DNA of 64,000 nucleotides from DATAOG01 sp963840925 (GTDB lineage Bacteria > Pseudomonadota > Alphaproteobacteria > Geminicoccales > Geminicoccaceae): positions 1 to 64,000 of the forward strand of contig CAWJAY010000035.1 of assembly GCA_963840925.1 (NCBI GenBank). Reading direction: 5' to 3'. The position numbers and the translations under genes are program-made. Within the stretch, counting starts at the first letter, position 1; each line of letters opens with the position of its first letter. Shown here one piece after another: positions 1 through 8,886 of the stretch. The notes beneath the pieces are model-generated. The model was not told the DNA's origin. It saw nothing but the letters and a program-made list of their open reading frames with translations, and did no database searches.

Positions 1-1
1 C

Positions 2-166
2 GGCGATCGCCCGTCCGGCTGTCTGTTCCACCCGCGCTGCGAGTTCGCGACCCCGCGCTGCTCGGCCGAGCAGCCGCCATTCGCCAAAGGCCCCCGCGGC
101 CTGGTCCGCTGCCACTACCCCTTGACCGGCGAACGCCCGGCCGGCCACCCGCGTTTTTCCCAGTAG
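2..166 (+). CDS. Dipeptide/oligopeptide ABC transporter ATP-binding protein, C-terminal fragment (DppD-like)
   Basis: Only the last 54 codons lie in the window; the gene enters from the left edge. The readable tail contains the cysteine-rich signature GCLFHPRCEFATPRC followed by a further conserved P and an RC near the end. This is the C-terminal oligopeptide/dipeptide (oligo_HPY) domain found in DppD/DppF and OppD/OppF ATPases. The full-length DppF-like ATPase at 913 carries the same motif, so this is most likely the partner DppD ATPase energising peptide uptake at the inner membrane. In most genomes dppD and dppF are adjacent or overlapping; here a HicAB module separates them by about 750 bases. 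The Walker motifs are outside the window, so the assignment rests on the tail and on context. Confidence 0.8.
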   Translation, partial: GDRPSGCLFHPRCEFATPRCSAEQPPFAKGPRGLVRCHYPLTGERPAGHPRFSQ

Positions 167-181
167 GACGCGATGCCAGGT

Positions 182-625
182 TCAGGCTGCGCTGCGCACG
201 CGGACCTCGAGCCGGACGCCGAGCTCGGCCAGCGCCCGCTCGAGCAGGCCGAGGTAGGTGCGCCGCTTCAGGTGCAACAGCGACGAGATGACCTTCTCGG
301 CCACGCCCAGGCGCTGCGCCAGTTCCGCGCCGCTGATCTTCTGCGCGCGCATGGCCGCGTACAGCGCGAGCTTGGCCGCGACCAGGGGCGGCACCGGAAT
401 CATCGGCCGCCCCCTGGCCGGGCTGGGCTCGGGGATGGGCTCGGCGAACCGAACGCAAGCATAGAGCCCGGTCACCAGACAATCCTCGGCCAACGACAGC
501 GCTTCCGTCTCGTCATCACCCCAGGTAAGAGCGCCCGGAACATCCGGAAACCGAAGGTTGACCGCAGAGCCGTCCGGCTCGGCCTCCAGTTCAGCGGGGT
601 AGACATAGCGGGTCGAGGCGGTCAC
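182..625 (-). CDS. hicB: HicB-family antitoxin
   Basis: 147 aa. The N-terminal half (about residues 7-60) has the HicB-like partial RNase H fold pattern, with YPAELEAEPDG, then RFPDVPGALTWGDDETEAL. The C-terminal half (about 85-135) is a helix-turn-helix with ISGAELAQRLGVAEKVIS, the DNA-binding part that lets HicB autorepress. The start is GTG at 623-625, directly abutting the TAA of hicA, so the two are translated as one unit in the usual hicA-hicB order. HicB is expected to bind and neutralise the HicA mRNA interferase. The pair lies antisense inside a dipeptide ABC transporter operon. HTH type and order are typical; whether it is active is unknown. Confidence 0.88.
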   Translation of the reverse strand: MTASTRYVYPAELEAEPDGSAVNLRFPDVPGALTWGDDETEALSLAEDCLVTGLYACVRFAEPIPEPSPARGRPMIPVPPLVAAKLALYAAMRAQKISGAELAQRLGVAEKVISSLLHLKRRTYLGLLERALAELGVRLEVRVRSAA

Positions 626-844
626 TTATCCGAGCTCCTTCGGATCGATGCCCAGGTCCGCAAGCATACCATGCAACCCGCCTTTCGGCAGCTCCTTGTG
701 CCGCGAGGACCGGAGAATTGTCCGCCGACCGTCGAACACGATCACCCCATGTCCGCCCTTGCCGCCCGCCGGATCGAACTCGAAATCGACGTTCCGGCGC
801 CGCGCGAGACGGCGAAGCTTGCGCAGCAACTCGTTGCCGTTCAC
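626..844 (-). CDS. hicA: HicA-family mRNA interferase toxin
   Basis: 72 aa, normal HicA size. It starts at GTG 842-844. The core shows GGKGGHGVIVFDGRRT, where the GH of the family's G-[ST]-H catalytic segment is kept; the residue before the histidine is G rather than the more common S/T. This is followed by HKELPKGGLHGMLADLGI, the typical C-terminal strand-helix of the dsRBD-like fold. HicA cleaves mRNA when HicB is degraded. Its promoter must lie in the 68 bases between 844 and the dppF start, divergent to dppF, so the module may influence expression of the downstream transporter ATPase. Identity is well supported by the adjacent hicB. Confidence 0.87.
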   Translation of the reverse strand: MNGNELLRKLRRLARRRNVDFEFDPAGGKGGHGVIVFDGRRTILRSSRHKELPKGGLHGMLADLGIDPKELG

Positions 845-912
845 GCCACACAGATCTCAGCTGCGGCGGCGCGGGTCAAGGACGTGCAGCGGGCCGCACG
901 GGCGGACATGCG

Positions 913-1932
<1,020 letters not shown>

Positions 1933-2087
1933 TGGCGGCGGTCGCTGAGCGCCGGCCGCGGCCGGCGCGGGCCATCGTGAAGGTTGGCCCAACCCGGCTC
2001 GAACCTGGACTTCCGGCTCTGCAGAGTGCATAGTGCTCGGCAAAAGCAGCGCCGAGATCTGCAACCTCAGATTTGTCGGGGGTGGCG

Positions 2088-3734
2088 ATGTCACGGATCC
2101 AGGCGGGCGTCATTGTTCTGATCGCCTTGCTGCAGATCGCATCCTGCCAAGCGCCGGAGCCCGAGCCGTCGCCGGACGAGGGTCCGGGCACCGACCAGGG
2201 CTGGGACGATGAGACCAGGCAGCGCTGGCAGCACGTCGACCAGGGTACGGCGTTTTTCCCCTACGAATGGTTCCTGGCCGTCGAGGAGGCCGCGGGCGAG
2301 CAGCCGTTCGCGGCCCAGGGCAGCATGGAGCGCTTCGGCTTCCTGTTCGACCCGCCGCACCCGACCTTCAATCCCGACGGCCTGCCGATCGGCTTTTCCC
2401 GCACCGAGCTCCGCCTCGACCAAGGGGCGTTCCAGTGCTGGCCCGGCAATTGGGTCGGGCTCACCTGCGCCGCCTGCCACACCGGTCGGATCACCTACCG
2501 GGGCCATTCGCTGCCGATCGACGGCGGCCCGGCGCAGAACGACATCGAGGCCTTCCGAATCGGGCTCGCGCAGGCGCTGGGCGCCAACCTCGGCGAGCCG
2601 CAAAAGGCGCAGCGCTTTTTCGGCCGCGTGCTGGCGCGGCGGCCGGATCTCGGCCCCGCCGACGTGCAGGCGAGCCTGCAATGCTTCGCCCGGGCCGGCG
2701 AAGTGCGCGCGCAGATCGAGCGCGACGGGCTTGACGCCGCCGGCGAGCCGGCCACGCGGGCCGGCATCGCCCGCCTGGATGCGCTCGGCCGCGGCGCCAA
2801 CTTCCTGTTCGCCGAGAGCACCGGCATCGTCGCCAACTACAAGCCCACGACCGGGCCGGTGAGTTTCCCGCCGCTCTGGGACACGCCCTATTTCGACTGG
2901 GTGCTCTACAACAATTCGGTCCGCCAGCCGCTCGCGCGCAGCATCGTCGAGGCACTCGGCGTCGGCGCCCCGATCGACCTCTCGACGCTCAATGCCCCGG
3001 TCCTCCAGCATCGCCTCGAGCTCGACAACATCGTCCAGATCCAGATGTGGCTGGAGGAGCTGCGGTCGCCGAAGTGGCCCGAGCCGATCTTGGGCGCGAT
3101 CGATCGCGATCTGGCGGGCCGCGGAGCCGAGGTCTACGCCGCCAACTGCGTCGGCTGCCACCAGATCATCGACCGGCAGGCGCGTCAGGCGAGCTGTGCC
3201 GGGCGGACCGAATTCGCGATCCCGTCCTATCCGGTGCGTGCGGTCGGCACCGACCCTCGCCAGGCGGTCAACTTCGCCACCCGGGAGATCACGCTCGGTC
3301 AAGAGACGCAGCCGCTCGGCGCCTGGGTCAAGCTGGTGACCGACAAGATCGTCGGACAGTACACCGCGGACCCGGAGAACGCGGCGCGCACCGAGCTGAT
3401 CAACTGCGGCGCGAGCAACGACTTCCAGGCGATCGAGGAGTATCGGGCGCGGCCGCTGAACGGCATCTGGGCGACCGCGCCTTATCTGCACAACGGCTCG
3501 GTGCCGGACATGGCCGAGCTGCTCAAGCCGCCCCCCGCGCGCCCGGCCAGCTTCTTCGTCGGCAGCTGGGAGCTCGACCCCGAGCGCCTCGGCTTCGACT
3601 GGCAAAGCGGGTCCGCGGCGGCGTTCAAGTTCGATACCGGGTTGCCGGGCAACTCCAATGCCGGCCACGACCACGGCAGCGGGCTCGGCGAGCCGGACCG
3701 GCGCGCGCTGATCGAATATCTGAAGACCCTATAG
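2088..3734 (+). CDS. Exported two-haem c-type cytochrome (cytochrome c peroxidase/RoxA-like)
   Basis: 548 aa from ATG 2088, which has a GGGG run a few bases upstream; a TTG five codons earlier is possible. The N-terminus is a lipoprotein-type signal (VLIALLQIASCQ), so it is probably anchored facing the periplasm. Two CxxCH haem c sites are visible, CAACH (about 127-131) and CVGCH (about 354-358), with a C-terminal segment ATAPYLHNGSVPDM that is typical of di-haem peroxidase/RoxA-type cytochromes. The spacing of more than 200 residues between the haems and the length fit the larger RoxA-like members rather than the ~320-aa CcpA type. The catalase-like gene follows after 29 bases and is probably co-transcribed, which suggests joint peroxide or lipid-peroxide chemistry. 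The true substrate cannot be read from the sequence. Confidence 0.75.
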   Translation: MSRIQAGVIVLIALLQIASCQAPEPEPSPDEGPGTDQGWDDETRQRWQHVDQGTAFFPYEWFLAVEEAAGEQPFAAQGSMERFGFLFDPPHPTFNPDGLPIGFSRTELRLDQGAFQCWPGNWVGLTCAACHTGRITYRGHSLPIDGGPAQNDIEAFRIGLAQALGANLGEPQKAQRFFGRVLARRPDLGPADVQASLQCFARAGEVRAQIERDGLDAAGEPATRAGIARLDALGRGANFLFAESTGIVANYKPTTGPVSFPPLWDTPYFDWVLYNNSVRQPLARSIVEALGVGAPIDLSTLNAPVLQHRLELDNIVQIQMWLEELRSPKWPEPILGAIDRDLAGRGAEVYAANCVGCHQIIDRQARQASCAGRTEFAIPSYPVRAVGTDPRQAVNFATREITLGQETQPLGAWVKLVTDKIVGQYTADPENAARTELINCGASNDFQAIEEYRARPLNGIWATAPYLHNGSVPDMAELLKPPPARPASFFVGSWELDPERLGFDWQSGSAAAFKFDTGLPGNSNAGHDHGSGLGEPDRRALIEYLKTL

Positions 3735-3763
3735 ATCCGGGCTTCAAGAACTGGGGGAATGCC

Positions 3764-4933
3764 ATGCACAGGATCCGCCTGAGTGTCGTCGCTTCGCTGG
3801 CGGTGGTCGCGAGCTGCGCCTCCGACGAGGGTGCTCGCGCCGGTCCGCATCCGCTGGAAGCCTACGAGGGCGGGTCGAAAGCGATCGAGGATCAGTACAT
3901 CGGCGCATTGGCTCAGTTCTTCGGCCGGCCGGCCGCAGCCGATGAGCCGCTGCTGCGCGGGACTCACGCGCGCGGGACCTGCACGGCGGCGACGTTCGAG
4001 ATCGCCACCGATCTGCCCGACCAGTTCGCAACCGGCGTGTTCGCCACGCCGGGCAGCTACCCCGCCCGGGTGCGTTTTTCCAATGGCCTGGGCAGGCCTG
4101 CAGATCCGGGCAAAGGCTTCGACGACCGCGATTACGATGCCCGCGCCATGGCGGTGCAGATGACCTACCAGGACGGGCGACGCCAGGATTTCGTGCTGCA
4201 GAACTCGCCGATCTTCCCGATCTGGCCGCTCCAGGGCTTCCTTTTGACCGTGCAGCTCGGGATTGCCAAAGCCGGCGGCCAGCCGGCGGAGCAATTCATC
4301 GGCCAACTGCCGGAGGATCAGGGGGCGATGCTGACGCGCCTGCTTGGCCAAGTCCACGAGTACCAGCGCGACCCCGGCGTGGTCGTGCCGACCTTCACGC
4401 CAAAGCCGGATGCCTATCGGCTGGAGACCTATTGGAGTGGCAAGGCCCACCAGTTGGGCGTCGGCGGTCCCCCGGTCAAATACATCGCCAAGCCCTGCGC
4501 CAGCAACGGCATCTACGTGCCGACCAAGGAGGTCGACTTTGCCGCCAGAAGCCCGGTTTTCCTGCACAATGAGCTGACGCGCCACCTGGAGCAGCCTGAA
4601 GCGACCGAGGTGCCGGCGTGCTTCGATTTCTACCTGCAACCCTTGCGTGCGGAAACCATGACGGGTCCGGACGGCCAGGTTCTGCCGCCGGACGAGACCT
4701 GGCGGTGGATCGAGGACACGACGCTGGAGTGGAAAGAATTGGAGGCACCGCCCTACCGGATCGGCAAGATCACGCTGGCCGGGCCGGTGCTGGCGCCCGA
4801 GGTCTGCGACGATCCGGCGAACTTCATCAATTCCTCGATCAACACGCTGCCGGAGCACGAGGGGCTGGGTCGGATCAGCCGGGCCGAGAAGGTTGCCGCG
4901 GCTGCCAGCATTGCGCGGCGCACGCGCCAGTGA
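3764..4933 (+). CDS. Exported catalase-like haem protein
   Basis: 389 aa. ATG 3764 is preceded by GGGGG six bases upstream; the frame is open far upstream but that part overlaps the cytochrome gene. The N-terminus is a signal peptide with a possible lipobox (ASLAVVASCAS). The segment RGTHARGTCTAATFEI matches the catalase distal pattern R-x-x-H-A-x-G, followed by YPARVRFSNGLG and a D-x-R-A-M-A-V-Q stretch, so the catalase fold and the active-site histidine are retained. It is shorter than clade 1-3 catalases and belongs with the small catalase-related group, in which peroxidase or lipid-peroxide activity is as likely as catalase activity. It sits 29 bases behind the two-haem cytochrome, suggesting a periplasmic peroxide-handling pair. 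Confidence 0.78.
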   Translation: MHRIRLSVVASLAVVASCASDEGARAGPHPLEAYEGGSKAIEDQYIGALAQFFGRPAAADEPLLRGTHARGTCTAATFEIATDLPDQFATGVFATPGSYPARVRFSNGLGRPADPGKGFDDRDYDARAMAVQMTYQDGRRQDFVLQNSPIFPIWPLQGFLLTVQLGIAKAGGQPAEQFIGQLPEDQGAMLTRLLGQVHEYQRDPGVVVPTFTPKPDAYRLETYWSGKAHQLGVGGPPVKYIAKPCASNGIYVPTKEVDFAARSPVFLHNELTRHLEQPEATEVPACFDFYLQPLRAETMTGPDGQVLPPDETWRWIEDTTLEWKELEAPPYRIGKITLAGPVLAPEVCDDPANFINSSINTLPEHEGLGRISRAEKVAAAASIARRTRQ

Positions 4934-4950
4934 CCCGCGCCGCGGCCGGC

Positions 4951-5148
4951 TCAGAAATGGTCGTCGGGCGCCGACATGATCAACACATAGGCGAGCAGGA
5001 TGGCCGCGCAGCCGCCGGCAAGCACCGCAAAGAAAACATCCGGCGACCAGGCCGACCAGAGCAGGATCGGGCTGAACAGCGCGACCAAGCCACAGATCGT
5101 CACCAATGTCTCGCGCAGCGCCATCACCAGGTCGCGCCGCGCGATCAT
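4951..5148 (-). CDS. Small membrane protein of unknown function
   Basis: 65 aa with two hydrophobic segments: roughly residues 14-33 (LVTICGLVALFSPILLWSAW) and 37-58 (VFFAVLAGGCAAILLAYVLI). A positively charged start (MIARRD) and an acidic tail (SAPDDHF) suggest an inner-membrane hairpin. I do not recognise the family. It lies 37 bases downstream of the C1 peptidase gene on the same strand and converges with the catalase-like gene, so it is probably the last gene of the inhibitor-peptidase unit. Codon use is like its neighbours, which favours a real gene, but the short length leaves doubt. Confidence 0.55.
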   Translation of the reverse strand: MIARRDLVMALRETLVTICGLVALFSPILLWSAWSPDVFFAVLAGGCAAILLAYVLIMSAPDDHF

Positions 5149-5185
5149 CAGCCGTGCTCCTTCCCGCGCGATCGGCGAGCGCCGA

Positions 5186-6061
5186 TCAGACCTTGAACTG
5201 GCCGGTGTCGATCCACTCGCTCTTGACCAGACACCACCAGTCGGTCGCCAATCCTCGTAGCACGTATTCGTAGGGCAGCCAACCGTAGCCGCGATCGCCC
5301 CAGCCGGTGCCCCAGGAGTTGCGGATCAGCAGCGCGCCGGTGGTCTGGGTCGCACCCGGGCCGGTGTTCTTGATCTTGATGCCGTCGTCGTAGCCGACCA
5401 CATCGACCGCGTGGCCGCCGGCGACCCGGTCGGCGCGCAACGGGAACGGGATCTTCCCGGTCGCGCCAGCCTGCTCGATCGAGTTGAAGACCGTGAAGCC
5501 GAACATCGCCGGCAGCCCGGCGGTCAGATGGGTCTTGATCTGGCCGAGCAGGAAGTCGGCGGCGGTGCCGGGCGGATCCAGACGATAATAAGAGAGCGCC
5601 TGGTAGGCCTGGGCAAAGGCATAACAGAATGCCGGCGGCTCCTTGTCGAAATCGCTGATCACATAACCGTAGTACTCCTCGGGCGGGATGCCGAACAAGG
5701 TCATGGCACCCATCGTGGTGCGCAGGAAGGCGCCGGTGTCGCCCTTGACCCGCATCAGATTGCGCGTGACCTTGTAGAGGAACAGCCGCGACGCGTCGGT
5801 GTGCCTGCCGACCGCCCGGCGGGCAAAATATTCGACGAGCCCGACGCCAGCTTGGGCAGTGCAGGAGCCCAGGCTCAACTGGTCCTCGATCGCCGAGCAC
5901 CAGGGCCTGAGGTCGACGGACTTGGGGGTCGCCTTGAGCGGCTTGGTCACGCCGGCCTTCTTGAGCGGCTCTTTGACCTCGTCCTGCTCGACCGTGTAGT
6001 CACGAAAATCGGGAAAATCGGGCAGCCAGCCCATCGCCATCGTGTGATTCGTCTCGGCCAT
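5186..6061 (-). CDS. Papain-like (C1A) cysteine peptidase
   Basis: 291 aa from ATG 6061, which has AGGAG well placed upstream; a longer open frame adds 34 residues that do not look like a family N-terminus. The catalytic residues are all readable: the oxyanion-hole Q and nucleophile in DQLSLGSC (Cys67), the histidine in GGHAVDVVGY (His217) and the asparagine in IRNSWGTGWGDRGYGW (Asn248). The N-terminus has the bacterial C1 hallmark GWLPDFPDFRDY. There is no signal peptide and no long propeptide, so it either acts inside the cell or leaves by another route. Its upstream neighbour encodes a chagasin-type inhibitor of exactly this peptidase class, a likely built-in safeguard. Confidence 0.92.
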   Translation of the reverse strand: MAETNHTMAMGWLPDFPDFRDYTVEQDEVKEPLKKAGVTKPLKATPKSVDLRPWCSAIEDQLSLGSCTAQAGVGLVEYFARRAVGRHTDASRLFLYKVTRNLMRVKGDTGAFLRTTMGAMTLFGIPPEEYYGYVISDFDKEPPAFCYAFAQAYQALSYYRLDPPGTAADFLLGQIKTHLTAGLPAMFGFTVFNSIEQAGATGKIPFPLRADRVAGGHAVDVVGYDDGIKIKNTGPGATQTTGALLIRNSWGTGWGDRGYGWLPYEYVLRGLATDWWCLVKSEWIDTGQFKV

Positions 6062-6175
6062 GACAGCTTCTCCTGCAGGTCGTGCCAACCCAACATGCAA
6101 TTGACCTGACGGCCGCTGGGAACGACCCTGTGGTTTATCGCCAGTATCGCCAGAATCGGCCAAACCACAAGCGCT

Positions 6176-6610
6176 TTACTGCTGCACGCGCAAGGTCACG
6201 CTGAAGGTCCCGGTCACGGACCGGTCCCCCTCCCAGGCCCGCCAGAGCTTGGCACGGAGCGTCGCGCTGCCGGCTTTCTCCGCCCGCAGCGTGAACACCC
6301 GCTCGCCGCCGCCGCCGACCGCGGCACCGGGCGCGCGGACATGATCGGAGGCGCGCAGCGCCACGACCTCGCCGCTGATCGGCTCCAGCGTCCATTGATA
6401 GCCGGTGGTCGGGTTCTCCTCGAGGCGCAGCGTGACGTCGTCGCCTGGACGCAGTTCGACCGTCCGGCCATCGTCGGCCCGGGTCAGCGTGATCGCGGAC
6501 ATCTGATCGGTCTCCTCGCCAGCGGTTTGCCCGGTCGCCGGCCCCGCGGCCAGCCCTGGCAGCAGGCCGAGCGTGAGGGCCAGCAGGCGTGCGGCGGCAG
6601 CGAAGCTCAT
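6176..6610 (-). CDS. Chagasin-type (I42) cysteine peptidase inhibitor
   Basis: 144 aa. A signal peptide covers about residues 1-28 (hydrophobic core RLLALTLGLLPGLAAG), so the product goes to the periplasm. The mature part is an Ig-like inhibitor domain with the first binding loop NPTTGYQW (residues 66-73), which is the hallmark of the chagasin family. The third-loop region corresponds to LRAKLWRAWEGDRS; the classical R-P-W motif is altered to R-A-W. Known members block papain-like enzymes by inserting three loops into the active-site cleft. The gene lies 114 bases upstream of a papain-like peptidase on the same strand, so it probably controls that enzyme. One puzzle: the inhibitor has a signal peptide and the peptidase does not. 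Confidence 0.88.
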   Translation of the reverse strand: MSFAAAARLLALTLGLLPGLAAGPATGQTAGEETDQMSAITLTRADDGRTVELRPGDDVTLRLEENPTTGYQWTLEPISGEVVALRASDHVRAPGAAVGGGGERVFTLRAEKAGSATLRAKLWRAWEGDRSVTGTFSVTLRVQQ

Positions 6611-6672
6611 CGCCGCGGCCGCCAGATGGGCCGGCGCCGACCGGCCCGCCGTGCGCGCGCGGACGCCTCGGT

Positions 6673-8004
6673 TCAGCCCTTCTGCCTGGCGAAGCGCTCG
6701 GTGATCGCGGCGATCCTGGCGTGCGCGTTGGCCACCGCCTCGGCCGGGTCGACGCCGTCGACCAGCACCTCCTGCAACGCTTCCGGAATCACGTGCGTGC
6801 CCAAGACCTCACCCGAGGCAGCCGAGGGGGCCGCCTCGTAGGAGATCGGCACGCCGGTGTTGGCGATCCCGATGAACTCCTTGAACTCGGGGCGCTCGGT
6901 CCACCAGGGGTCCTTGAACAGGTCGGGGTAGACCGGCACGAATCGGCCGTTGTTCTTGACGATGACGTCGTTGTACCGGGTTGGCTCCATGAAGTACTCG
7001 GCGAGCCCCTTGGACAGCGCGGGATAGGGCGTCTGCTTGAACAGGCCGAGCGACCAGGTGTCGATCTGGTTGACCGCGCCGGCCGGCCCGGCCGGCACGC
7101 CGAACAGGCCGGTCTTCTTCATCAACTCGGGGTCTTCGGTCGACAGATAGGCGTAGACGCTGGACGGGTTGTTGATGAACGCGACCTGGCCCGACTGGTA
7201 GGCCTTGTTGTTCCAGGCGGTATCGCCGTTGCCGACCACGCCCTTGGGAATGATCTTGTGCTCATTGTACATCTGGTTGATGAAGGCGAAGCCCTTGACG
7301 TTGCCTTCGTTGTCGAACGCGGCGTTGCCCTCGGCGTCGTAGGTCCTGCCGCCGAAGCACCAGCAGACCTGCATGATGTTGTCGGTTGCGTCCTCGGTCA
7401 GGCCGAGGTCCATGCCGAAGCCGTAGAACGGCGGCTTCTGGATCTTGAGGCAGGTCTCGACGAAGGCGTCCCAGGTCCGGGGGTAATCGAGGCCGTTCTG
7501 CTCGAGGATGTCGAGGCGGACGTGCATCGGCCAGGGATTGACCGCGAACGGCACGCCCCAGCGCCGGTCCTCGTAGCTGACCGCCCGCAGGCAGGGCTCG
7601 AACAGGCCGCCCTTTTGGCTCTGCATGCGCTCGACCACGTCGGTGACGTCCAGCATGTGGCCCTGGGCGCGATACAGCTGGACGTAGGATTCGTACAGGC
7701 GGACCACGTCGGGCGGGGTCCCGGTCTCGAGCGCCGCCGACAGCCGCGGGATCAGGTCGGAGTTGGAGGCCGGGACGAACGCCGCCTCGTTCTCCTTGAG
7801 CCCTGCCATCTTGCGGAACTCCTCGAACTGGGCGCGCGCGGCGTCGTCGGCGACCGGGGCGAAGGTCGGCAGGTGCCAGTAGATCAGCTTCTGCTCGCGC
7901 GCCGCGAGCGTCTTGCGGCCCGCCAGGATCGTGACGCCGGCAAAGGCGCTGACCGCGGCCGCGGTCCTGATCGCCTCGCGGCGGCTGATGGTCTTGTCGG
8001 TCAC
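6673..8004 (-). CDS. Sugar ABC transporter substrate-binding protein (Tat-exported)
   Basis: 443 aa. The N-terminus SRREAIRTAAAVSAFAGVTILAG is a twin-arginine export signal. The body has the family 1 extracellular binding-protein pattern, including LIPRLSAALETGTPPDVVRL near the N-terminal hinge, GVPFAVNPWPMHVR and a run of aromatic residues for a carbohydrate pocket. It is the first gene product to meet the sugar, delivering it to the two permeases encoded just upstream on the same strand (8037-9831). The ligand cannot be told; an ATPase such as UgpC/MsmK-type would have to be supplied from elsewhere because none is nearby. Length is typical for the family. Confidence 0.88.
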   Translation of the reverse strand: MTDKTISRREAIRTAAAVSAFAGVTILAGRKTLAAREQKLIYWHLPTFAPVADDAARAQFEEFRKMAGLKENEAAFVPASNSDLIPRLSAALETGTPPDVVRLYESYVQLYRAQGHMLDVTDVVERMQSQKGGLFEPCLRAVSYEDRRWGVPFAVNPWPMHVRLDILEQNGLDYPRTWDAFVETCLKIQKPPFYGFGMDLGLTEDATDNIMQVCWCFGGRTYDAEGNAAFDNEGNVKGFAFINQMYNEHKIIPKGVVGNGDTAWNNKAYQSGQVAFINNPSSVYAYLSTEDPELMKKTGLFGVPAGPAGAVNQIDTWSLGLFKQTPYPALSKGLAEYFMEPTRYNDVIVKNNGRFVPVYPDLFKDPWWTERPEFKEFIGIANTGVPISYEAAPSAASGEVLGTHVIPEALQEVLVDGVDPAEAVANAHARIAAITERFARQKG

Positions 8005-8036
8005 GGTTGCTCTCCCTGTTGGTGGTTGGCCAGGGC

Positions 8037-8882
8037 CTAGGCCTTGACCGCGCCCATGGTCAGACCGGTGATCAGCCAGCGCTGGAAGAAGAAGTAGACC
8101 GCGAGCGGCGGGATCACGGTCAGCGCGGTCGAGGCCATGATCGGCCCCCAGAAGAACACATCCTCGATCACGAAGTTGCTGAGCCCGGTCGGGATCGTCA
8201 GCACGTGCGGGTCGGAATTGAACACGATCGCGTAGAGGTACTCGTTCCAGGACAGCGTGAACGAGAAGAAGGCGACGACCGCGAGCGCCGGCAGCGAGAT
8301 CGGCAACAGGATCCGGAACAGGACGCCCAGCCGGGTGCAGCCATCGACCAGCGCGGCCTCCTCGAGCTCAACCGGGATCGACATGAAGTAGCCGATCAGG
8401 AGCCAGGTGCAGAACGGGATCGTGAAGCCCATGTGGGCGAGCGCGAGCCCGGTCAGGGAGTTGGTGAGCCCGACCCCGACCATGATCGCGAACAGCGGGA
8501 TGAAGAGCAGCGACTGCGGCACGAGATAGCTGTAGATCATGCCGCGCGCGATCAGGCGGCGGCCGGGGAACTGCAGCCGCGCGATCGCGTAGGCCGCGAG
8601 CGAGGCGCACAGCACGGTCAGGAAGGTCGTCGCGAGCGCCACGGTCATGCTGTTGCGGAAGAACAGGAAATAGTCGGTCTCGAAGAACAGGACCCGGTAG
8701 CTCTCGAGCGTCGGCCGCTGCGGCCATAGGGTTGCGGTCGTGCCGTAGATCTCGTCGTGCTCTTTGAGCGAGGTCACCAGCATCCAGTAGAACGGGATCA
8801 GGGTCCAGATCACGAAGACCAACAGAAAGCCGTAGCCGATCAGCTGCAGCCGGCGGTTGGTGCTGGCGATCGTGGCGGCCAT
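8037..8882 (-). CDS. Carbohydrate ABC transporter permease (MalG/UgpE-like)
   Basis: 281 aa with six predicted membrane spans: the first at about 15-35 (LIGYGFLLVFVIWTLIPFYW), the last near the C-terminus. The EAA loop that contacts the ATPase is present as EEAALVDGCTRLGVLFRILLP, with the conserved EAA-x-x-DG and a downstream I-L-L-P. The protein ends in WLITGLTMGAVKA, the classic MalG-type tail. It overlaps nothing but is only four bases from the next permease gene, so the two are co-transcribed and surely form the heterodimeric channel. It imports the sugar bound by the substrate-binding protein encoded 32 bases downstream. Confidence 0.93.
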   Translation of the reverse strand: MAATIASTNRRLQLIGYGFLLVFVIWTLIPFYWMLVTSLKEHDEIYGTTATLWPQRPTLESYRVLFFETDYFLFFRNSMTVALATTFLTVLCASLAAYAIARLQFPGRRLIARGMIYSYLVPQSLLFIPLFAIMVGVGLTNSLTGLALAHMGFTIPFCTWLLIGYFMSIPVELEEAALVDGCTRLGVLFRILLPISLPALAVVAFFSFTLSWNEYLYAIVFNSDPHVLTIPTGLSNFVIEDVFFWGPIMASTALTVIPPLAVYFFFQRWLITGLTMGAVKA

Positions 8883-8886
8883 CGGG

